The position numbers and the translations under genes are program-made. DNA of 64,000 nucleotides, taken from positions 124,001 to 188,000 of the forward strand of contig JBBELK010000481.1 in assembly GCA_037783545.1 (NCBI GenBank). Direction: 5' to 3'. The notes beneath the pieces were generated by a model. That model made no database searches. It was not told the origin of the DNA and saw only the letters and a list, made by a program, of their open reading frames with translations. This stretch comes from Henricia sp. BOLD:AAB3569 (taxonomy: Eukaryota; Echinodermata; Asteroidea; Spinulosida; Echinasteridae). Below, piece after piece: positions 1-11,048 of the stretch. Each line of letters begins with the position of its first letter. The first letter of the stretch is position 1.

Positions 1-276
1 TGTCAAACAGTTTATGTGGCATAATCCGATAGTTGGTGCAGTGACAAATCGCCTTCCCAGTGCAAGCATCATAATCCTCCTGTCTTCTGCAGGGGTGGTG
101 ACCCTAGGTCGACCAGTCCTAGGGCGGTCGCTAACATCATCAGTAGCCAAATAGCGCTGGTTCAAATTTGAAATTGTTGATGGTGCAACTTGAAAAAAAC
201 GAGCCACTTGTCTAAATGACTGTCCAGATTGCAACATTCCTATTGCTCTTGCCCGCTCTTGGTTGGAAAGCTTCAT
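1..276 (-). CDS. Tc1-like transposase, N-terminal part, cut by window edge
   Basis: Reading the minus strand from an ATG at 274-276 there are 92 open codons to the window edge. The product begins MKLSNQERARAIGMLQSG and continues with a helix-turn-helix (about residues 5-45, including FRQVARFFQVAPSTISNL). A second block contains RPRTGRPRVTTPAEDR at about residues 51-66, the classic linker of Tc1/mariner transposases that joins the two DNA-binding domains. The catalytic DDE domain would lie to the left, outside the window. Such proteins bind the terminal repeats and cut and paste the element into TA. Family assignment rests on motif recognition; whether the whole protein is intact cannot be seen. 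Confidence 0.8.
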   Translation of the reverse strand, partial: MKLSNQERARAIGMLQSGQSFRQVARFFQVAPSTISNLNQRYLATDDVSDRPRTGRPRVTTPAEDRRIMMLALGRRFVTAPTIGLCHINCLT

Positions 277-613
277 CTTGAAAGTGTATGTCCAAATGAT
301 GCATCTCATGATGCATCTGTAAGCATTTAATTCCAATCATAAACACCTGTTGCAATTGTGGAATGTATGCCTGCAGGATGGACATGATTATTAGCATTTG
401 AATGCTCCATTTCTTGCAATTTTCTGTTATTGTACTTGCTATTGTTTAATGCGTGTAACCAGCCATGCATGATTGCTCACGCGTTAACTCCATATCATGC
501 TGGTAGAGAACTATTGTGTGGTCATATTGATATACAATAATGTGCTTTTTATGAATTATTTTTAAAAATTATTTGAACTTTTACAAGTGTCCAAGAACTT
601 TTTTTGCCGAGTG
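1..613 (-). mobile_element. Tc1/mariner-like DNA transposon, 5' end
   Basis: The transposase N-terminus at 1-276 is followed outward by about 340 bases of non-coding sequence. It ends in an AAGAACTTTTTTTGCCGAGTG terminus next to TA at 614-615, as expected for a Tc1-type end (read inward CACTCGGCAAAAAAAG). The other end is outside the window. Confidence 0.7.
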
Positions 614-912
614 TATGTCGAAATATCGCACATATATTTTTAACATTGCATATATATGTCAAATTATTGCACATATATTTTTAACATCGCATACATATGA
701 AAAAAAACATTGCATATATATGTCAAACTATTGCACATATATTTTTAACATTGCATACATATGAAAAAACATTGTATATATATGTCAACTAATTATTGCA
801 CATATATTTTCAATATCGCATACATATGAAAACAAACATCGCACATATATATCAAACATCGCACATATATATTCAACATCGCACATCAAACATCGCACAT
901 ATATTTGTGCAT
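614..912. repeat. AT-rich minisatellite
   Basis: About 300 bases of imperfect repeats alternate CACATATATTTTTAACAT and CATATATATGTCAAA-like segments, degenerating at the right into CATCGCACATATATAT units. It abuts the transposon end. Any open frames here are simple by-products of the repeat. Confidence 0.75.
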
Positions 913-984
913 TATCGAATAGTGCAACGTTCCACACGCCATACTGCAGCGCGTTTGCCAGGTGCAGCTGAACAGTGTATATTA

Positions 985-1440
985 TACATAAATCTTACTG
1001 CAGCGTTTGAGGTGGTATTCAGGCAGACCAATGTTCTTTATTGGCCCAACGCAACAAAGACAGAGACCCAAAAGTATACTAAGATAAAATTAAAATTTAT
1101 TAATTGGACTGCCACAACCAAGAAGGCTCATGGAATCCTTCATATTGCCCTGGCATTATATAAGGCGCGGAGGTCGTTGTATTCTCAGCCTCACATACAC
1201 AAATCTGCCTTTGAAAAACTTGGTCAAGTCTAAATTGTGTCTTTTGCAGCGCCCTCGTGCGAGATTTAACATCGACCGTCTATTGGTGGCGCTATTCACA
1301 GCAGCCGGATCGCGGACAATGCAAACTTTTGTTTTTCCCGTTTGATGGAACTCTACAAAATGTAGGCCTACCTCCATAATTTGGTGGATGTTAAATCTCA
1401 AACGCTGCAGTAATGTTTTCAAAATTCAAGAAATATCCGA
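985..1440 (+). repeat. Module A, left copy, flanking the satellite
   Basis: A single + orientation satellite unit (CTGCAGCGTTTGAG at 998-1011) leads into about 220 bases of unique sequence (1041-1261). That sequence recurs at 9353-9563 in the same orientation. Beyond it, GAGATTTAACATC (near 1261) returns inverted at 1385-1397, followed by an inverted satellite fragment with TCAAACGCTGCAG. Confidence 0.7.
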
Positions 1441-1655
1441 AGAAAAAGTGGAATGAGGGCGGCACACATTTTGCTTCTAAATTAGACTTCACCTAGTCCT
1501 TTGGCATAAAATGGTACAATAGTACGCCTGCCATTAGCCTTCAGCGAGACAAATAATTAGCGATTCGGCTTGCATCAATGGAAAATAATTTGGGTTTTGT
1601 GTTTGTTTTGGCTGTATACGACCATATAGCTCCATGATACGACTTGCATTTACTT

Positions 1656-1850
1656 GGCTTGGGGGGTGTGGGGTGGGGTTGGTGCTGGGTGTGGGGTGGG
1701 GTTGGTGCTGGGGTTGGGGTGGGGTTGGGGCTGGGGTGGGGTTGGGGCTGGGGTGGGGTTGGCCAGGGCAGGGGTGGGGTTGGGGCAGGGGTGGGCCGGG
1801 ACAGGGTTGGGGCGGTCGAAGGGAGGGGAGGGGGAAGGGAGATAGGAGTC
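1656..1850 (+). repeat. G-rich tract with quadruplex potential
   Basis: About 190 bases on the + strand consist almost wholly of GGGG runs spaced by TT, CT, T or C (GGGGTTGGGGTGGGG type). The four-run spacing satisfies the usual intramolecular G-quadruplex pattern many times over. Apparent glycine/tryptophan-rich frames are compositional. Confidence 0.8.
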
Positions 1851-1876
1851 AAAGGCTGTATTAATAATTTTGAAGC

Positions 1877-4135
1877 AAGTACACCGTTCAGCGCGAAATC
1901 CACCTCAAACGCTGCAGTAATATTTCTGCGTGAAGCCTATTGGTCTCCCTGAAAACCACCTCAAACGCTGCAGTAATATTTCTGTATAAAGTACACTGGT
2001 CTGCCTGAAAACCACCTCAAACGCTGCAGTAATATTTCTGCGTGAAGCCTATTGGTCTCCCTGAAATCCACCTCAAACGCTGCAGTAATATTTTTATTTA
2101 TAAAGTACACTGGTCTGCCTGAAAACCACCTCAAACGCTGCAGTAATATTTCTGTATAAAGTACACTGGTCAGCGCGAAATGCACCTCAAACGCTGCAGT
2201 AATTTTTTTATTTATAAAGTACACTGGTCTGCCTGAAAACCACCTCAAACGCTGCAGTAATATTTCTGTATAAAGTACACTGGTCAGCGCGAAATGCACC
2301 TCAAACGCTGCAGTAATTTTTTTTAAATAAAGTATATTGGTCTGCCTGAAAACCACCCCAAACGCTGCAGTAATATTTATGTATAAAGTACACTGGTCTG
2401 CCTGAAAACCACCTCAAACGCTGCAGTAATATTTCTGTATAAAGTACACTGGTCAGCGCGAAAACCACCTCAAACGCTGCAGTAATTTTTCTGTATAAAG
2501 TACACTGGTCAGCGCGAAATCCACCTCAAACGCTGCAGTAATATTTCTGCGTGAAGCCTATTGGTCTCCCTGAAAACCACCTCAAACGCTGCAGTAATAT
2601 TTCTGTATAAAGTACACTGGTCTGCCTGAAAACCACCTCAAACGCTGCAGTAATATTTCTGCGTGAAGCCTATTGGTCTCCCTGAAATCCACCTCAAACG
2701 CTGCAGTAATATTTTTATTTATAAAGTACACTGGTCTGCCTGAAAACCACCTCAAACGCTGCAGTAATATTTCTGTATAAAGTACACTGGTCAGCGCGAA
2801 ATGCACCTCAAACGCTGCAGTAATTTTTTTATTTATAAAGTACACTGGTCTGCCTGAAAACCACCTCAAACGCTGCAGTAATATTTCTGTATAAAGTACA
2901 CTGGTCAGCGCGAAATGCACCTCAAACGCTGCAGTAATTTTTTTTAAATAAAGTATATTGGTCTGCCTGAAAACCACCCCAAACGCTGCAGTAATATTTA
3001 TGTATAAAGTACACTGGTCTGCCTGAAAACCACCTCAAACGCTGCAGTAATATTTCTGTATAAAGTACACTGGTCAGCGCGAAAACCACCTCAAACGCTG
3101 CAGTAATTTTTCTGTATAAAGTACACTGGTCAGCGCGAAATCCACCTCAAACGCTGCAGTAATATTTCTGCGTGAAGCCTATTGGTCTCCCTGAAAACCA
3201 CCTCAAACGCTGCAGTAATATTTCTGTATAAAGTACACTGGTCTGCCTGAAAACCACCTCAAACGCTGCAGTAATATTTCTGCGTGAAGCCTATTGGTCT
3301 CCCTGAAATCCACCTCAAACGCTGCAGTAATTTTTTTATTTATAAAGTACACTGGTCTGCCTGAAAACCACCTCAAACGCTGCAGTAATATTTCTGTATA
3401 AAGTACACTGGTCAGCGCGAAATGCACCTCAAACGCTGCAGTAATTTTTTTAAAATAAAGTATATTGGTCTGCCTGAAAACCACCTCAAACGCTGCAGTA
3501 ATATTTCTGTATAAAGTACACTGGTCAGCGCGAAATCCACCTCAAACGCTGCAGTAATATTTCTGTATAAAGTACACTGGTCTGCCTGAAAACCACCTCA
3601 AACGCTGCAGTAATATTTCTGTATAAAGTACACTGGTCAGCGCGAAAACCACCTCAAACGCTGCAGTAATATTTATGTTTAAAGTACACTGGTCAGCGCG
3701 AAAACCACCTCAAACGCTGCAGTAATTTTTCTGTATAAAGTACACTGGTCAGCGCGAAATCCACCTCAAACGCTGCAGTAATATTTCTGCGTGAAGCCTA
3801 TTGGTCTCCCTGAAAACCACCTCAAACGCTGCAGTAATATTTCTGTATAAAGTACACTGGTCTGCCTGAAAACCACCTCAAACGCTGCAGTAATATTTCT
3901 GCGTGAAGCCTATTGGTCTCCCTGAAATCCACCTCAAACGCTGCAGTAATGTTTTTTTTATAAAGTATATTGGTCTGCCTGAAAACCACCTCAAACGCTG
4001 CAGTAATATTTCTGTATAAAGTACACTGGTCAGCGCGAAATCCAACTCAAACGCTGCAGTAAGATTTCTTTATAAAGTGCAATGGTCAGCCTGAAATCCA
4101 CCTCAAACACTGCAGTAAGATTCCTGCGTAAAGGA
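1877..4135 (-). repeat. Satellite array, left arm (about 40 units of 56-60 bp)
   Basis: Contiguous head-to-tail units each contain CCTCAAACGCTGCAGTAAT followed by one of a few alternative segments: TATAAAGTACACTGGTC, GCGTGAAGCCTATTGGTC or AATAAAGTATATTGGTC. There are no intervening spacers. Units repeat in a higher-order period of 621 bases: 1961-2356 and 2582-2977 encode the identical conceptual peptide, and 3203 onward is a third, shortened copy. The orientation is opposite to the array at 7600-9352. Confidence 0.95.
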
Positions 4136-4789
4136 CATAATGACTTGGCGAGAAAAACGCGGCAGTGTAAGGTTTGTGTGGATAGTATACTGTCCATCGC
4201 GTATGAATACTGTAGTTCGGGGAGAGATGTGTCCCCGGCGTTTGAACCGTCGCTCTCATCGCGTCGTGGAAATTTGCATAGTTTTTGTTAATTCTGCTGA
4301 AACTGGAGAAGATTAAAATCAATATGTTTTGCAAATTCATTCACTGTAATTCGTTCTATATAACTTGTATTTCAAGAACAATTAGGGAGACACTTGAAAT
4401 GTAAATGAATGTGACTTTCGGAAAACTGTTATTGTCAGTGTAAAACATTCTTTCATGTTTAGACTCCTTGCAACGTCGTTACTTATATCCTTTGTTTGAG
4501 GTACTTACTATTGGAGCGGTCCTTACCAACCTATAAGAGGTCAGTGTTAGGTTCAACTCTGCTACCCGCTTACTTCTTTAGTATAGTCACCATGGAGAAT
4601 TTGGCTGGAAATAAATAAATTTAGTGAAATAACCAATTGTGACTATAGCGGTTTGTCGTTTTCATTCCGGCCTAAACATAATACAAAGATTTAAAAGGCA
4701 GAAAGGCGCTTTCTTGTTAACACATTTCTTTGAAAATTAATTTTCTGTTAACTCAGCAGCATCAATACTCTTTCTAGAGCTAAGACGGC
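4136..4789. other. Unassigned sequence between satellite and LINE
   Basis: About 650 bases with no reading frame or repeat I recognise. It contains ATAAATAAAT near 4609-4619. It may be part of the LINE's flank or of the element carrying the satellite arms. Confidence 0.4.
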
Positions 4790-4811
4790 GGTACAGTTAA
4801 AACTCAATTAA

Positions 4812-5947
4812 TTGAATGTGGTTGTTTTTAACGTTAAGTATTTTAATAGGGAAGCCATCATTAGATTAATCAACACACTTAATGGGGGTTCCGCCCCTGG
4901 TCCTGATGGTATAACAGCAGAGCATTTAAAACATTGTGTTAATTCTGGTCTTCCAGACATTTTAGCTAACATTTGTAATATCTGTATTAAATTTGGTTTT
5001 GTGCCCGGGAAGTTTCAAATGGGCACACTAAGTCACTTGTGCCTATTCTTAAGAAACCTACGATCGACCTGTCTGATACCTGAAAGTTATCGTCCTGTTA
5101 TAGTTTATAATACACTGTCTAAATTGTTTGATTTATGTTTGCTTGAATCTTCTAATGTTAAGTTTTATAATTTACAGTATGGGTTTTTTAATGGTAGGGG
5201 CACAGCCATGGCTGCTGCCTCTGTTCACGATGTCATCAAATATTGCAATTACCGTGGATCTTCTGTTTTTGCATACTCATTAGATGCTGAGGGTGCCTTC
5301 GACGCCATCCCACATGACATCATTTTTTATAAATTAATTGATAATATTAGAGATGGTTGGTGGAGATGTCTTTATTTTTGGTATTATAATATTTCCGTTA
5401 AGGTTAAATGGGCTAACAGTCTGGGTAAACGAGTTAATATTTGTAAGGGCACGAGGCAAGGAGGACATTCCTCTCCTTTGATTTTTAACTTGTTTTATAA
5501 AGATTTGGTGAATGGCCTAAATAATCTCAATTGTGGTATTGTTACAGCTCGTTATAATTTAAATGTTTTTTTGTTATGCAGATGATTTACTACTTCTTAG
5601 CATGACCTCATCTGGCCTTCAGTTGTTGATTGATTATGCAAATGATTATATTGTGGAACATGGTTTACGTTTTAATCCCTCTAAGACATTTTGCTGCACT
5701 TTTGGGAAGAATCATTTTGTTAATGAACCTGCTTGGTTTTTAAATGATTCGATCATATCACTAACCTAGGGGTCACTTTGTCTTCTGATTTAAATTGTAA
5801 GAGTCACATGGAAGAAAGAATGAGGAAATGTCAAATGGCATTCTTCTCCCTACAGGGGGCGGGCTTTGTAAGGGTGGTTCCAGTTCGGATGTCAAAGTTT
5901 GTGGAATTCCGTTTTAATCCCCATATTGACTTATGGATGTCAGAGTG
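4812..5947 (+). pseudogene. LINE reverse transcriptase, broken
   Basis: The conceptual protein shows GGSAPGPDGITAEHLKH (RT region 1) and YSLDAEGAFDAIPH (motif A with catalytic Asp). It also shows KGTRQGGHSSPLIFNLFY (motif B), FCYADDLLLLS (motif C, YADD) and FNPSKTFCCTFG (motif D). A further stretch reads LGVTLSSDLNCKSHM and FSLQGAG. The frame changes near 5565-5580, just before YADD, and again near 5765, so the copy cannot make a full enzyme. In life the enzyme copies the LINE RNA at a nicked chromosomal site. No endonuclease or zinc-finger part is present upstream. Confidence 0.88.
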
Positions 5948-5956
5948 TTGATTTAA

Positions 5957-6490
5957 AGGGCCCATGAAATGCTCAATAACTTCATGCACAGTTTTTGCTG
6001 CATATGAAGGATTACTTGTGTAGAAAGACAATACTACTGTTCATTTTGATGCCCCATGAGTAAAAAGTGTCATTTTTCAACTTTGAAAATATCTTTACAT
6101 AAACGCACAGACAGAGGGCGCTGTTTGGGGCATGTCACTTTAGGAACACACTGCAAAAAAGCAAAGAAAAAACATAAGACTTCAAACTAGAATTGTGAAA
6201 AAAAATGCTGCAGTTTCCAGCCTTAGTTTTTTCATGGTTTGAAACAGGCAACATGTAAAACAAACCTAAACCATCATGGGTTACAAACGTTTCAGCAAGT
6301 TGGAGAAAATTGTGGAAACTTTTGTTGAATGAGATTTTCCTGTGTTTTCCATCACTTTGCTCATGCATATGTAAATTTTCATTAGCATAAAAATCGAAAA
6401 CCTTGATTTTAACCCCCCAAACAACTTTCAAGTTGGGTTTTTATGATTGTAAATTAATGGACTAGTTCCATAGCACAGATTTGTCATCGT
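5957..6490 (+). mobile_element. T1 element inserted in the LINE
   Basis: It starts after TTAA at 5953-5956 with AGGGCCCATGAAATGCTC. It shares the body sequence CACAGACAGAGGGCGCTGTTTGG and a long AT-rich middle with the copies at 18838-19375 and 34987-35561. The right end is eroded, so its limit is approximate. LINE sequence resumes beyond it. Confidence 0.75.
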
Positions 6491-6969
6491 ACACCCTTAT
6501 TGCATGCTATTGGAGTGCCTAAAGTGAGTGGCATTATTAAGGGTTTACAGTTGGGTCTTATGTCTCAAGTTTTAAGTTTAATAATGATTCTGCATCCAGA
6601 GCATTTTATTCTCAATTGTTAAATTGTCATAACACATGCGATAAGTCGACTACTATATGTAATGGTACTTTGGTGTCACGTGTTGAGAATTGCAAAAATA
6701 AGTTTTATCTGGTAAATTCAATTTTTGATGCAAAGTAAAATTCTTTTAAGGATATTTTATGTGTTAATCATGGTATATGTGATAGCATCAAGTTTCTTTT
6801 GTTCAAGAATGACTTTGATGGTATTAAACAATTATTATCTCCATTTTAATTTTAGTATCTTGATGTCGTGGGGTATTTTACTTCTCCCTCGGGAGGTTGT
6901 GTGGAAATAAATAAAAATAAAGAAATAAAATACAACTGATCGTGTAAATTTACATCTTCCCGTTTTTAA

Positions 6970-7280
6970 AGGAACGTGTTAAGATTTTTCCAGAAAATTG
7001 ATTATGTTTTAACCTAGGCTAGCAATCATATAAAATATCTCTCCAACATACTTTTTTATACAGGCAAACAGGAAATTTTCAATTTCCAATTTGGATGTGG
7101 AAGCAAAAAGGTCGGAGTAATCACGGTATTGCTTTATGTAACCATTGCTGACCATATCCCTGGAAATATACGAATTGGGGCCGCGAAAAACTATGACACA
7201 TCATATGGAATCAAAATCTCAACACCCATGGGAAAAAATTGGAGGCTCAAAATGTGATCTCATCATCTGCTCACGCTCCT
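6970..7280 (+). mobile_element. T3 element
   Basis: Flanked by TTAA at 6966-6969 and 7281-7284, with ends AGGAACGTGTT and CACGCTCCT. The body matches the T3 copies at 61921-62233 and, inverted, 19771-20061, 41585-42652 and 51370-51712 (shared GAAATTTTCAATTTCCAATT). No coding capacity. Confidence 0.8.
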
Positions 7281-7599
7281 TTAAACGAAAACAGTAAACA
7301 CACAGATAATAACAGTTACTGGTTTTGAAGTTACTGTACAGTTTAATTACGTTAAAATACCTTTTTTACGTAAATAACGGCGTGGAGCAGTTAAGTCACG
7401 GGAGAAAATACAGCTTTTATTTCCCTCTTTATAAGCAACGAACCATAATTGCCCACCAACGGAGACGACATAAACAAACAACGTAGTCATCATAACATTT
7501 ATGGACAGCTGTTCGTGGCCATTCAGCTTCAATTAACTGTTTACTGTAGTTGATATGTGCATTCATGCTCAAAGACCATGCAGCGTTACATAATGTGAA

Positions 7600-9352
7600 T
7601 ACACAGAAATCTTACTGCAGCGTTTGAGGCGGTTTTTAGGCTGACCATGTACCAATGCACTTCAAAATAAAGAAATATTACTGCAGCGTTTGAGGTTGAT
7701 TTCGCGCTGACCAGTGTACTTTATACAGAAATATTACTGCAGCGTTTGAGGTGGTTTTTCAGGGAGACCAACAGGCTTTATGCAGAAATATTACTGCAGC
7801 GTTTGAGGTGGATTTCGCGCTGACCAGTGTACTTTATACAGAAATATTACTGCAGCGTTTGAGGTGGTTTTCAGGCAGACCAATATACTTTATTTAAAAA
7901 AACATTACTGCAGCGTTTGAGGTGGATTTCAGGGAGACCAATAGGCTTTACGCAGAAAAATTACTGCAGCGTTTGAGGTGGATTTCGCGCTGACCAGTGT
8001 ACTTTATACAGAAAAATTACTGCAGCGTTTGAGGTGGTTTTCAGGGAGACCAATAGGCTTTACGCACAAATATTACTGCAGCGTTTGAGGTGGTTTTCAG
8101 GCAGACCAATATGCTTCACGCAGAAATATTACTGCAGCGTTTGAGGTGGTTTTCAGGCAGACCAATATGCTTCACGCAGAAATATTACTGCAGCGTTTGA
8201 GGTGGTTTTCATGCAGACCAATATACTTTATAAAAAAAACATTACTGCAGCGTTTGAGGTGGATTTCGCGCTGACCAGTGTACTTTATACAAAAAAATTA
8301 CTGCAGCGTTTGAGGTGGTTTTCGCGCTGACCAGTGTACTTTATACAGAAATATTACTGCAGCGTTTGAGGTGGTTTTCAGGCAGACCAATATACTTTAT
8401 TTAAAAAAACATTACTGCAGCGTTTGAGGTGGATTTCAGGGAGACCAATAGGCTTTACGCAGAAAAATTACTGCAGCGTTTGAGGTGGATTTCGCGCTGA
8501 CCAGTGTACTTTATACAGAAAAATTACTGCAGCGTTTGAGGTGGTTTTCGCGCTGACCAGTGTACTTTATACAGAAATATTACTGCAGCGTTTGAGGTGG
8601 TTTTCAGGCAGACCAATATACTTTATAAAAAAAACATTACTGCAGCGTTTGAGGTGGATTTCAGGGAGACCAATAGGCTTTACGCAGAAAAATTACTGCA
8701 GCGTTTGAGGTGGATTTCGCGCTGACCAGTGTACTTTATACAGAAAAATTACTGCAGCGTTTGAGGTGGTTTTCAGGGAGACCAACAGGCTTTATGCAGA
8801 AATATTACTGCAGCGTTTGAGGTGGATTTCGCGCTGACCAGTGTACTTTATACAGAAAAATTACTGCAGCGTTTGAGGTGGTTTTCGCGCTGACCAGTGT
8901 ACTTTATACAGAAATATTATGCAGCGTTTGAGGTGGTTTTCGCGCTGACCAGTGTACTTTATACATAAATATTACTGCAGCGTTTGAGGTGGTTTTCGCG
9001 CTGACCAGTGTACTTTATACAGAAATATTACTGCAGCGTTTGAGGTGGTTTTCAGGCAGACCAATATGCTTCACGCAGAAATATTACTGCAGCGTTTGAG
9101 GTGGTTTTTAGGCAGACCAATATACTTTATACAGAAAAATTACTGCAACGTTTGAGGTGGATTTCACGCCGACCATTGTACTTTATACAGACATATTACT
9201 GCAGCGTTTGAGGTGGATTTCGCGCCGACCGGTGTACTTTATACAGAAATATTACTGCAGCGTTTGAGGTGGATTTCGCGCCGACCGGTGTACTTTATAC
9301 AGAAATATTACTGCAGCGTTTGAGGTTGAATTCAGGCAGACCAGGGTACTTT
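7600..9352 (+). repeat. Satellite array, right arm (about 30 units)
   Basis: Same unit as the left arm but reversed: TTACTGCAGCGTTTGAGGTG followed by GATTTCGCGCTGACCAGTG, TTTTCAGGCAGACCAATAT or TTTTCAGGGAGACCAATAG variants. Variant order differs from the left arm and the 621-base period is not obvious here. The array runs directly into module A. Confidence 0.95.
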
Positions 9353-9660
9353 ATTGGCCCAACGCAACAAAGACAGAGACCCACTAAGACACAATTGAAA
9401 TTTATTTATTGGACTGCCACAACCAAGAAGGCTCATGGAATCATTCATAATGCCCTGGCACTATAAGGCGCGGAGGTCGTTGTAATCACAGCCTCACATA
9501 CACAAATCTGCCTTTGAAAGACTTGGTCAAGTCTAAATTGTGTCTTTTGCAGCGCCCTCGTGCGGCCCAATTAGTTTTTTCTTCGGATATTTCTTGAATT
9601 TTGCAAACATTACTGCAGCGTTTGAGATTTAACATCGACCCCATAATTTGGTTCATATGG
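9353..9660 (+). repeat. Module A, right copy
   Basis: TTGGCCCAACGCAACAAAGA at 9353 and following sequence to GCGCCCTCGTGCG (9563) match 1041-1261. The next stretch (CTTCGGATATTTCTTGAATT, then a satellite fragment and GAGATTTAACATCGACC) matches the left copy's flank in inverted order. Confidence 0.75.
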
Positions 9661-9709
9661 CGTTCAGCACTTTCAACGTAATTTTTTAGTAAGATTGATA
9701 AGTTGAACA

Positions 9710-10914
9710 TACATGTAGCTACATGTTACCCCTAGAACTATGGGGGATACTTATCCCCCATAGGTCATGTGGTTTTTTCCCAATATGGCAGCGCCTGAAG
9801 TTTAAGATCGGACAGACACTTTTCTTGCTAGCGCAATAATCCGCTGCCCAATCGCCACCAAACTCCGTCTGATAGTTCTTGAGACACTCACCTTGCGTGT
9901 ATCTACGGAATTTCGGTACCATTTGTCCATAAAATTGTCCAGAAATTATGTTTCAAAATCAACGGGTACACATGGTACATGTGCGATCCATCCACATGTG
10001 CGTGTTTCAGGCGCCTGAACCACGCATGTGGTAGCCCCGCGAGCAGTGCTTCGGTTTTCAAAACCTTAGCCCTGTGTTCTGCTATACACCAAATCTGTGG
10101 CAAACTCACGCAAATGAAATTTGGCCCACGGCTCTGATATTTGCTCAATAGGTGCACTCACCCCAGTTTATAAATATTCCGAAGAGTACGCATCGATCCG
10201 ATGTCTAGTTTCGGTGAAATCGTGGGGAAAGTTTGAGACTTTCGTGCGTGAAATTCCGACTTTCACCATGCCCGAGAGCGGAGAGGTCAACACTAGACTG
10301 GTTCCACATCCTCAATTTACTTCCGTTCGTCGTAAGATGAAGGGAAGTAAATATGAGGACAGCGAACCAGTCTAGATTGTGTTGACCTCTCCGCTCTCGC
10401 GCATGGTGAAAGTCGGAATTTCACGCACGAAAGTCTCAAACTTTCCCCACGATTTCACCGAAACTAGACATCGGATCGATGCGTACTCTTCGGAATATTT
10501 ATAAACTGGGGTGAGTGCACCTATTGAGCAAATATCAGAGCCGTGGGCCAAATTTCATTTGCGTGAGTTTGCCACAGATTTGGTGTATAGCAGAACACAG
10601 GGCTAAGGTTTTGAAAACCGAAGCACTGCTCGCGGGGCTACGCATGTGGATGATCGCACATGTACCCGTTGATTTTGAAACATAATTTTTGGACAATTTA
10701 ATGGACAAATAGTACTGAAATTCCGTAGATACACGCAAGGTGAGTGTCTCAAGAACTATCAGACGGAGTTTGGTGGCGATTGGGCAGCGGATTATTGCGC
10801 TAGCAAGAAAGGTTTTTCCGATCTTAAACTTCAGGCGCCGCCATATTGGAAAAAAACCACATGACCTATATGGGGGATAAGTATCCCCCATAGTTCTAGG
10901 GGTAGCTACATGTA
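9710..10914. repeat. 1.2-kb palindromic foldback element
   Basis: Left arm about 9710-10296 and right arm about 10375-10914 are reverse complements with small indels. Both ends carry ACATGTAGCTAC and the ATGGGGGATA/TATCCCCCAT block. The arms meet around a small hairpin element (10298-10374). Part of the arm (ATCGATCCGATGTCTAGTTT) recurs in the related foldback at 20911-21572. Long frames here are mirror-image artefacts. Confidence 0.9.
10298..10374. mobile_element. Short hairpin MITE, TAGACTGGTTCC family
   Basis: Inverted ends TAGACTGGTTC and GAACCAGTCTA surround a nearly self-complementary core (ATTTACTTCC and GGAAGTAAAT). Related copies are at 13460-13546, 25434-25518 and, with the ends turned inward, 17822-17925. 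Confidence 0.7.
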
Positions 10915-11048
10915 TGGAGTAACTATAGAATACAGGGGACGTTGGTAAAACGCGGAACGGTGGAACGGAATGGTGGAACAGAAGGGTGGAAGGGCATGAG
11001 GGGTGGAACATCCGCCAATTGACCCCCTTTCGAACACGTGCGAATATG

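Larger units (their letters stand above)
4790..6932 (+). mobile_element. 5'-truncated non-LTR retrotransposon (CR1/jockey-type LINE)
   Basis: Reverse transcriptase motifs (4812-5947) are followed, after an inserted T1 element (5957 to about 6490), by the remaining ORF2/3' region (about 6495-6905). It ends in a tail of AAATAAATAAAAATAAAG type at 6905-6930. The endonuclease domain is absent, consistent with 5' truncation on insertion. CR1/jockey-group assignment is from RT motif style and is tentative below that level. Confidence 0.8.

Noticed and set aside
1961-3484. Three long minus-strand frames encoding near-identical 93-131 residue repetitive peptides
   Set aside because: They follow the 56-60 bp satellite period exactly; the unit happens to lack stops in one frame. 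No independent coding evidence.
1877-4135. CRISPR-like regular repeats
   Set aside because: Units are contiguous variants without unique spacers, there are no cas genes, and the sequence is clearly animal.
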